Positions 11,454 through 16,313 of a DNA stretch of 16,313 nt are shown here, in pieces. A program made the translations under genes and the position numbers. A model generated the notes under the pieces. The model worked only from the letters and a program-made list of their open reading frames with translations, ran no database searches and had not been told where the DNA came from. Source of the stretch: an uncultured Oscillospiraceae bacterium (GTDB taxonomy: Bacteria; Bacillota; Clostridia; Oscillospirales; Oscillospiraceae); NCBI GenBank assembly GCA_910579485.1, contig CAJTVO010000079.1, forward strand, positions 1-16,313, given 5' to 3'. The first letter of the stretch is position 1. Every line of letters begins with the position of its first letter.

Positions 11454-12314
11454 ATGGCAAAGCAGCTGTTAGGAAAAGAAGTCAACGCGGCCCTCAACGC
11501 CCGGATCATCGCCGACTGCGAGGCGGTGAAGGCCAAGGGCGTCAACCCCACTCTGGCCATCGTCCGCTGCGGCGAGCGGCCCGACGATCTCAGCTACGAG
11601 CGGGGCGCGACCAAGCGGGCCGAGACCCTGGGCGTGGCGGTGGAGAAGTTCGTTCTCCCCGAGGACGTGAGCAAGGAGGAGCTCCTCAAGGTCATCGACG
11701 ACATCAACGCCAACGACAAGATCCACGGCGTGCTCCTCTTCCGTCCCCTGCCCAAGCACCTGAAGGCCGACCAGGACGAGATCTGCAACCGCCTGGACCC
11801 CCGCAAGGACGTGGACGGCATGACCGACCTCAGCAACGCCGGCGTGTTCATGGGCAAGCCCATGGGCTTCGCCCCCTGCACCCCCGCCGCCTGCATGGAG
11901 ATCCTGGCCCACTACGGCATCGACTGCACCGGCAAGAAGGCCGTGGTCATCGGCCGCAGCCTGGTGGTGGGCAAGCCCCTGGGCATCATGCTCATGGGCA
12001 AGAACGCCACCGTCACCACCTGCCACACCCGTACCAAAGACGTGCCCGCCGTGACGAAGGAGGCCGACATTCTGGTTTCCGCCGCGGGTGTGCTGAAGAG
12101 TCTTACGAAAGAGTATGTCCGCCCCGGACAGATCGTCATCGACGTGTCGATCAACTGGGACGAGGCCAAGGGCGGCATCGCCGGCGACGCGGTGTACGAG
12201 GAGGTGGAGCCCATCGTGGAGGCCATCACGCCCGTACCCGGCGGCGTGGGCGCCGTCACTACCTCCGTGCTCATCGGGCACGTGGTGGAGGCGGCCAAGC
12301 GCACCCTGGGATGA
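11454..12314 (+). CDS. folD: FolD-family methylene-THF dehydrogenase, cyclohydrolase residues missing
   Basis: A 286-residue FolD homologue of normal length. It has the NAD(P)-binding Rossmann segment AVVIGRSLVVGKP (163-175), KDVDGM (118-123) and the terminal TPVPGGVGAVTTSVL (259-273). FolD oxidises 5,10-methylene-THF to 5,10-methenyl-THF and usually also hydrolyses that to 10-formyl-THF. The active site here is odd. Tyr48 is kept, but the Lys four residues later is Ala52 (YERGATK). The conserved Gln of VQLPLP is Phe96 (LLFRPLP). The partner Asp121 is kept. This suggests a dehydrogenase-biased enzyme, with FchA supplying the cyclohydrolase step. The start is ATG at 11454; the upstream AGAGAGGATATATTTACC provides a moderate ribosome binding site. 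A TTG-initiated DUF1576 gene follows after 15 bases. Confidence 0.93.
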   Translation: MAKQLLGKEVNAALNARIIADCEAVKAKGVNPTLAIVRCGERPDDLSYERGATKRAETLGVAVEKFVLPEDVSKEELLKVIDDINANDKIHGVLLFRPLPKHLKADQDEICNRLDPRKDVDGMTDLSNAGVFMGKPMGFAPCTPAACMEILAHYGIDCTGKKAVVIGRSLVVGKPLGIMLMGKNATVTTCHTRTKDVPAVTKEADILVSAAGVLKSLTKEYVRPGQIVIDVSINWDEAKGGIAGDAVYEEVEPIVEAITPVPGGVGAVTTSVLIGHVVEAAKRTLG

Positions 12315-12329
12315 TGGGGGGCGTTTTGA

Positions 12330-13673
12330 TTGGCAGACCAGAAAAGCAAGACCCTCAACGCCGTTAACGTCATCCGCCTTTTTCTGCTGGCCTCCTCGGC
12401 GGCCTATCTGATCGCCGCACTCCTGGTCCCGGACCGGGGACAGATGATGTCCGGGCTGGCCCAGATCCTCATGTCCCCCGCCCAGCTGACCAAGGACTAC
12501 TTTGAGATCGGCAGCGTCTCCGGCACGTTCCTCAACGTCTCTCTGGTAGGCTTCGTGTGCGCGGCCATGACCTGCCTGCCCGGGGCGGCGGTGGGGGGCG
12601 GTACCATTGCCGCCTACTTCCTCACCACCGGGTTCTCCTTCTGGGGGATCAACTTCCTGAACATGTGGCCCTTTTTCCTGGGGGTCATGGTCCACGCCCT
12701 GGCGCGGAAGGAGCCCTTCCCCAAGTACGTGAACCTGGCCATGTTCGCCACGGCCCTGTGCCCTCTGGCCAGCGAGATGCTGCTGCGCTATCCGGGCGGC
12801 GAGGAGGTCCGGGGCGTGACCCTGGGCAGCGCGGCGCTGATGCTGGTGGTGGGGATGCTCATCGGCTTCCTCACTCCCGCTCTGGCGGCTCACTCCCCCA
12901 ACGTCCACAAGGGCTACGACCTTTATTCCGCCGCCCTGCCCGGCGTGCTGCTGGGCTTGTTCGCGGTGGCGGTGCTCTACAAGACCCTGGGCAACACCGT
13001 CCCGGAGATCAAGGCGACCCTGGGCGGCAGCCATCCGGGGGTGGTGTGGACCTTCTGCGTGGTCTTCTTCGGCCTGTGCGTCCTGGCGGGCTTCTGGCTC
13101 AACGGGAAGAGTTTTAAGGGCTATACGGACCTCCTCAGGGACACCGGCCACAAGGCGGACTTCGTGGGCAAGTACGGCCCCGGCCTGGCTCTGATGAACT
13201 TCGGCTTCTACGGCCTGATGATCCTGGCCTACTACATCTTCGTCAATGCCATCATGGGTGACCCCTTCAGCGGCTTCAACGCCGTGACCATCGGCATCGT
13301 GTTCTGCATGGTGTGCTTCGGCGCGGCGGGGGCCCATCCGGGCAACATCTGGCCCATCATGGCGGGCTACGTTCTCTTCTCCTTTGCCGCCACCCAGCTG
13401 CTGGGCGGTGTGTTCCCGGTGAACAACCAGGCCATCATGGTGGGGCTGTGCTTCGCCAGCGGGCTGGCCCCCATCGCCGGGAATTACGGCTGGTGGGCCG
13501 GTATTCTGGCCGGCGGGATGCACTACTTCCTGGTGACCTCCATTCCCGCCATCCACGGCGGCTTCAGCCTCTATAACGGCGGCTTCACCTCCCTGGTGAT
13601 CGCCACCATCCTGGTGCCCCAGCTGGAGACCTTCTGCAAGACGAAGGAGCAGCGGCTGGCCGCCGGGAAGTGA
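12330..13673 (+). CDS. DUF1576 family polytopic membrane protein
   Basis: A 447-residue, strongly hydrophobic protein with roughly ten predicted membrane segments spread from about 12 to 435. Gly/Asn-rich re-entrant-like stretches occur (PGAAVGGGTIAAYFLTT near 85-101; AAGAHPGNIWPIM near 331-343). The related halves hint at an internal duplication, typical of DUF1576, whose function is unknown. The start is a TTG at 12330 preceded by a G-rich stretch, a weak signal that may rely on coupling to folD 15 bases upstream. It sits between folD and 5-formyl-THF cyclo-ligase, so a link to folate or one-carbon metabolites (for example transport) is a reasonable guess but has no direct sequence proof. 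The family name is from pattern memory. Confidence 0.72.
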   Translation: MADQKSKTLNAVNVIRLFLLASSAAYLIAALLVPDRGQMMSGLAQILMSPAQLTKDYFEIGSVSGTFLNVSLVGFVCAAMTCLPGAAVGGGTIAAYFLTTGFSFWGINFLNMWPFFLGVMVHALARKEPFPKYVNLAMFATALCPLASEMLLRYPGGEEVRGVTLGSAALMLVVGMLIGFLTPALAAHSPNVHKGYDLYSAALPGVLLGLFAVAVLYKTLGNTVPEIKATLGGSHPGVVWTFCVVFFGLCVLAGFWLNGKSFKGYTDLLRDTGHKADFVGKYGPGLALMNFGFYGLMILAYYIFVNAIMGDPFSGFNAVTIGIVFCMVCFGAAGAHPGNIWPIMAGYVLFSFAATQLLGGVFPVNNQAIMVGLCFASGLAPIAGNYGWWAGILAGGMHYFLVTSIPAIHGGFSLYNGGFTSLVIATILVPQLETFCKTKEQRLAAGK

Positions 13674-13710
13674 CAGACCCTCTATTCCAAGTCATAAGGA
13701 GCGATGCGCA

Positions 13711-14286
13711 ATGACCAAGCAGACCCTCCGCGCCGAGGTATCCGCGCGGGTAAAAAACCTGTCTCCCACCTACTGCCGGGAGGCGGACGCCGCCATCTGC
13801 CGCTGGGTGACCCAGTCGGCGCAGTATCAGGAGGCAAGAACGGTCTTCTGCTACGTGGGGACGGAGCGGGAGATCGACACCATGGCCCTGCTCCGGGACG
13901 CCCTCCGGGACGGCAAGACTCTGGCGGTGCCGTTGTGCCTGCCGGAGAAGGGGCTGATGGAGGCCCGGCGGATCGAGGGCCTGGGGGACTTGGTCAGCGG
14001 ACGCTATGGCATCCTCGCGCCCAAGCTGGACTGCCCGGTGGTGGCGCCGGAGTCCTTCGACCTGGCTATTGTCCCCTGCTGCACCGGCAATGCCAGGGGA
14101 CAGCGCCTGGGCTACGGCGGCGGGTACTATGACCGCTACCTCCTCCGGACCAGCTGCCCCACCATGCTGCTGTGCCGTCATCAGCTGGAGCGGGAGGATA
14201 TCCCTGCGGAGGAGCATGATATCGTTATGGATTATTTTGTTACCGAGCGGGGAATCGTGGAGTGCGCCTGCGGTGCAGGGAAATGA
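13711..14286 (+). CDS. 5-formyltetrahydrofolate cyclo-ligase
   Basis: A 191-residue cytosolic enzyme (MTHFS, YgfA/Fau-type) that converts 5-formyl-THF plus ATP to 5,10-methenyl-THF, the substrate of FchA and FolD. The signature QRLGYGGGYYDRYL (131-144) supplies the phosphate- and Mg-binding loop. The early basic region and the EIDT segment (54-57) fit the family; length is normal. The ATG at 13711 follows AAGGAG 8-9 nt upstream. It is the last gene of the folate cluster, 37 bases after DUF1576, and a hairpin follows at 14299-14326. Together with fchA and folD it covers entry of stored 5-formyl-THF into the active one-carbon pool. Confidence 0.93.
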   Translation: MTKQTLRAEVSARVKNLSPTYCREADAAICRWVTQSAQYQEARTVFCYVGTEREIDTMALLRDALRDGKTLAVPLCLPEKGLMEARRIEGLGDLVSGRYGILAPKLDCPVVAPESFDLAIVPCCTGNARGQRLGYGGGYYDRYLLRTSCPTMLLCRHQLEREDIPAEEHDIVMDYFVTERGIVECACGAGK

Positions 14287-14298
14287 TCTTAATGGACT

Positions 14299-14326
14299 GG
14301 GGCACGGAACTTACGTTCCGCGCCCT
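14299..14326 (+). terminator. Probable terminator of the folate cluster
   Basis: GGGGCACGGAAC (14299-14310) pairs with GTTCCGCGCCCT (14315-14326) around TTAC, with one A-C mismatch and a terminal G-T pair. It lies 12 bases past the cyclo-ligase stop. The following T-tract is short and broken (TCCCTTTG), so termination may be partial. Confidence 0.6.
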
Positions 14327-14384
14327 TCCCTTTGCCGGTGCAGCGGAATCAGGAAAATCAATTTTGAAAAAATGAAGCCGCATT

Positions 14385-14436
14385 TGTAGGGCGCGCCGGG
14401 TCGTCGCGCCCTACAGACGCAAAATGGATTCCCCTG
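14385..14436. repeat. REP-like intergenic element: 11-bp GC hairpin plus conserved tail
   Basis: TGTAGGGCGCG (14385-14395) pairs perfectly with CGCGCCCTACA (14405-14415) around a nine-base loop. The 22 bases from 14415 match the first 22 bases of the window at 19 positions. A hairpin plus a fixed tail, found twice in intergenic DNA, suggests a dispersed REP-like family. It lies between the folate cluster and the T-box promoter. Confidence 0.6.
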
Positions 14437-14454
14437 AAAATCGCCGAAAAGTAC

Positions 14455-14483
14455 TTGCCAAAAAGGAAACTTTATGTTATAAA
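14455..14483 (+). promoter_or_regulatory. Sigma-A promoter for the T-box transcript
   Basis: TTGCCA (14455-14460) and TATAAA (14478-14483) are spaced by 17 bases; each matches consensus at 5 of 6 positions. It lies just ahead of the T-box leader, with no other promoter visible before the downstream genes. Confidence 0.8.
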
Positions 14484-14489
14484 AGAAGG

Positions 14490-14727
14490 AGCCAAATGCG
14501 AAGAACGGGAAAATAGCGGGTTTGCGGAGTCTAAGAGAGGGGCGGTCACCGGCTGAGAGCCGCCCCGGCACGTGCCGCTTGGTTCGCCCGGGAGCGGCCC
14601 GCGAGAGCGGGACGGAGGCCCACCGTTACAGGGGCGTCAAGTGTCCGCGCTTTGGCGCGGAAATGCGGGTGGTACCGCGGAAGGTGTGGCCTTTCGTCCC
14701 CAGGTTGCGGGGATGAGGGGCTTTTTT
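14490..14727 (+). promoter_or_regulatory. T-box riboswitch, probably sensing tRNA-Phe
   Basis: A T-box leader that reads tRNA charging and controls termination. The distal Stem I motif AAGAGAG with a GGCTGAGAG apical segment lies at about 14532-14559. The hallmark T-box GCGGGTGGTACCGCGG is at 14665-14680. The bulge TGGT fits a tRNA with discriminator A, as in tRNA-Phe. A UUC triplet at 14583-14585, in the loop between GCGG/CCGC and GGG/CCC stems, is a good specifier candidate for Phe. The terminator stem pairs 14688-14701 with 14709-14722 (14 bp including G-T pairs), followed by T14722-14727. pheS three genes downstream supports the specificity. The exact fold of Stems II and III was not solved by hand. 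Confidence 0.9.
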
Positions 14728-14759
14728 CGCGTCCACGGACGTTTGGGAGGTGCAGTGAC

Positions 14760-15185
14760 ATGGAGCTGGCTGTAAAAATCGTGACTGCCGTGCTGTGGCT
14801 GTGGTTTTTAGGAGCCGTCGTCACCTACAGGCTGGGGAAATATCTGCTGGTGGAGGGCGTGGGCGTGAAGAGCGCCGAGGGCTTCATGCTGGCGCTGTTC
14901 ACCGCAGGCGCTCTGCTGTATCTGCTGCGCCCCCGGGCGGGCCGCTGGGTCCTGCTGGCCGTGCTGCTCCTGTGGCTGACCGTCCAGTTTTTCTGCCACT
15001 GGTACTACACCCTCTTCGGCGCTTCCCCCCGGAAGCTGGAGGGCTATAACCGGTGCTTTGCCGGGACCCTGCGGCTGATCCCCCAGAGCGATACCCGGCT
15101 GATCCCGGATCTGTACCATATCGTTCTCCACGCGCTGATCCTGCTGGATATACTCATGCTGACGGCCTGCGCCCTGTGCGCCTGA
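14760..15185 (+). CDS. Small polytopic membrane protein of unknown function
   Basis: A 141-residue hydrophobic protein with about four membrane segments (roughly 5-24, 40-56, 62-80 and 118-140). A short polar region between the third and fourth holds FGASPRKLEGYNRCF. I do not recognise a family. The start at 14760 has GGGAGG 8-9 nt upstream. Longer in-frame extensions cross the T-box and its terminator and are rejected. It is the first gene after the T-box terminator (33 bases away), so its expression should follow tRNA-Phe charging. A CPBP protease gene follows after 40 bases and pheS after that. Confidence 0.75.
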   Translation: MELAVKIVTAVLWLWFLGAVVTYRLGKYLLVEGVGVKSAEGFMLALFTAGALLYLLRPRAGRWVLLAVLLLWLTVQFFCHWYYTLFGASPRKLEGYNRCFAGTLRLIPQSDTRLIPDLYHIVLHALILLDILMLTACALCA

Positions 15186-15225
15186 CGCCGCGAAACGGCA
15201 GCTGCTCTGAAAGGAAACGGAAAAA

Positions 15226-15948
15226 ATGATCCTGTGGGTTTTAACGGTTTACGCCCTCTCCTTTATCTGTTATCTCCCCATGCTGCTGCAGCGGTCCGGC
15301 CTGGCAGTCCCCGAAGCCTTGCTGTATTTGCGGTACGGCTTCCTCCTGGTCCCCGCCCTGATCTCCACAATATTCCTGTTGAGCGAACATGCGGTAAAGT
15401 CCTGCTGGCTCAGCAGCTTCCGGAGGATCTCCGCAAAAGAGATTTCTCTCTGTACCGCCGTTGCGCTGTCCGGTCTCCTGACCTCCTGCGGATACGCTCT
15501 CTGGCAGGATGCCGGCCTGTTCCGCCGCGCTTATCCGGCCCCGTCCGCATTGGTTTATTCTGTGATCTATTTGTTTGCGACAGCGCTGGCGGAAGAACTG
15601 GCGTGGAGAGGCTTCCTTCTGCGGCACATCGACGCCGGACGGAAAAGCGCCCTCTCCGCAGGCCTCACCGGTATCATCTGGGCCGTATGGCACATCCCTA
15701 TGTGGACCATCCGAAATTCATTGGGTTTCGAGGACGTGCTCCTGCTGATGATCTGGGCGGTTCTCATTTCGCTTGTTTTGGGGATGGCCTATTTCAGATT
15801 TGAAAACCTGCTGTCCGTATCCCTGCTGCATATGATTTTCAACATATGCTTTTTAGCCCCTGCAAAATATAACAATATGGTCATTTTTGCGGGCATTATG
15901 ATCTGCTATATCTTTAGAAAATACAAGAAAGGTATCAAGGAGTTTTAA
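15226..15948 (+). CDS. CPBP family intramembrane glutamic/metallo-protease (Abi, CAAX-protease-like)
   Basis: A 240-residue protein with about seven membrane segments and all CPBP motifs: E123-E124-x-x-x-R128 (AEELAWRGF), H156 in AVWHIP, and H202-x-x-x-N206 (LHMIFN). These residues form the intramembrane active site in the Rce1/Abi superfamily. Bacterial members are linked to bacteriocin immunity, peptide maturation or regulated proteolysis; the substrate here is unknown. The ATG follows AAAGGAA. It overlaps nothing, but its stop is one base from the pheS start, so coupling with pheS is tight. Its composition looks less GC-rich than pheS, consistent with later insertion between the T-box and pheS. 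Confidence 0.88.
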   Translation: MILWVLTVYALSFICYLPMLLQRSGLAVPEALLYLRYGFLLVPALISTIFLLSEHAVKSCWLSSFRRISAKEISLCTAVALSGLLTSCGYALWQDAGLFRRAYPAPSALVYSVIYLFATALAEELAWRGFLLRHIDAGRKSALSAGLTGIIWAVWHIPMWTIRNSLGFEDVLLLMIWAVLISLVLGMAYFRFENLLSVSLLHMIFNICFLAPAKYNNMVIFAGIMICYIFRKYKKGIKEF

Positions 15949-15949
15949 C

Positions 15950-16313
15950 ATGAAAGACCAACTAGCGAAGATCCGCGCCGAAGCCCTCTCCGCCTTTGAG
16001 GGCGCGGCGGACGCCGCAGGGCTGGACGCCCTGCGGGTCAAATACCTGGGCAAAAAGGGCGAGCTTACCGGCGTGCTGAAAATGATGGGCAAGCTCTCCC
16101 CGGAGGAGCGCCCCGTCATGGGCCAGCTGGCCAACGACGTCCGCGCCGCTCTGGAGAACGCCCTGGAGGCCTGCTCCAAAAAGCTGGAGGCCGCCGCCCT
16201 GGAGCGCCGCCTGAAGGACGAGGCCCTGGACGTGACCATCCCCGGCAAGCCGGTGGCTTTGGGCCACCAGCACCCCATGAACATCGCCTTGGACGAGCTG
16301 AAGGACATCTTCA
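15950..16313 (+). CDS. pheS: Phenylalanyl-tRNA synthetase alpha subunit, 5' part only
   Basis: The first 121 residues of PheS, cut by the window end. The N-terminal coiled-coil that contacts tRNA-Phe is complete (about 1-85), with the conserved RVKYLGKKGELT (29-40). The start of the catalytic core is marked by GHQHPMN (104-110), matching the conserved G-x-x-HP motif. The enzyme (alpha2-beta2 with PheT) charges tRNA-Phe in the cytosol. The ATG at 15950 follows AAGGAG 7 nt away, inside the end of the CPBP gene. The T-box three genes upstream likely controls it. pheT would be expected just outside the window. Confidence 0.95.
   Translation, partial: MKDQLAKIRAEALSAFEGAADAAGLDALRVKYLGKKGELTGVLKMMGKLSPEERPVMGQLANDVRAALENALEACSKKLEAAALERRLKDEALDVTIPGKPVALGHQHPMNIALDELKDIF

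Noticed and set aside
11469..13556. A 695-codon open frame on the - strand opposite folD and DUF1576
   Set aside because: It is antisense to two well-supported genes. Its translation is rich in His, Gly, Gln and Asp, typical of the complement of GC-rich codons, and it has no domain pattern or ribosome binding site.
1..16313. CRISPR array, prophage or transposon
   Set aside because: No regularly spaced direct repeats, no cas, integrase, transposase or phage structural gene was found on either strand.

Overview
The window looks like chromosomal DNA from a GC-rich gut Firmicute, most likely an Oscillospiraceae relative (Flavonifractor/Lawsonibacter/Pseudoflavonifractor type). The basis is strong AAGGAG-type ribosome binding sites, a T-box leader, a clostridial-type FchA/FolD folate cluster, DUF1385 and DUF1576 proteins, and high-GC codon use. 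The species is inference; no marker gene was compared. No tRNA, rRNA, CRISPR array, transposase or phage gene is visible.

Layout. 1-1122: a membrane-anchored VanY-type D,D-carboxypeptidase (+), ending in a terminator shared with the convergent strand. 1128-2420 (-): an ECF sigma factor and a translationally coupled one-TM anti-sigma-like protein. 2515-9088 (-): a long, tightly spaced run read as DUF6809-like protein, DUF1385 membrane protein, PrmC fused to a GNAT domain, a free GNAT paralogue, a 2H phosphoesterase, a PPOX-like flavoprotein, a DUF4037-type nucleotidyltransferase, RecA and a 42-residue membrane peptide. 9089-9173: a divergent promoter/operator between the DUF6809-like gene and a small XRE repressor (+). 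9509-9693: an unassigned structured RNA with its own promoter and terminator, directly before a SAM methyltransferase. 10594-14286 (+): a multi-hairpin leader, then fchA, folD, a DUF1576 membrane protein and 5-formyl-THF cyclo-ligase. 14455-16313 (+): a sigma-A promoter, a T-box leader with a Phe-compatible specifier, a 141-residue membrane protein, a CPBP membrane protease and the start of pheS.

How the genes fit together. The + strand folate block interconverts 5-formyl-, 5,10-methenyl-, 10-formyl- and 5,10-methylene-THF. Its FolD lacks the Lys and Gln expected for cyclohydrolase chemistry, and the adjacent FchA supplies exactly that activity. The T-box probably senses uncharged tRNA-Phe and would co-regulate two membrane proteins with pheS. 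The - strand run mixes core functions (release-factor methylation, RecA) with small accessory enzymes placed where prfA often follows prmC.

Most interesting: the in-frame PrmC-GNAT fusion beside a 147-residue tandem paralogue of the fused domain; the catalytic-residue-deficient FolD next to FchA; a composite four-hairpin leader shared by two unrelated genes (DUF1385 and fchA); the unassigned structured RNA before the methyltransferase; and that methyltransferase's apparent AUA start codon.
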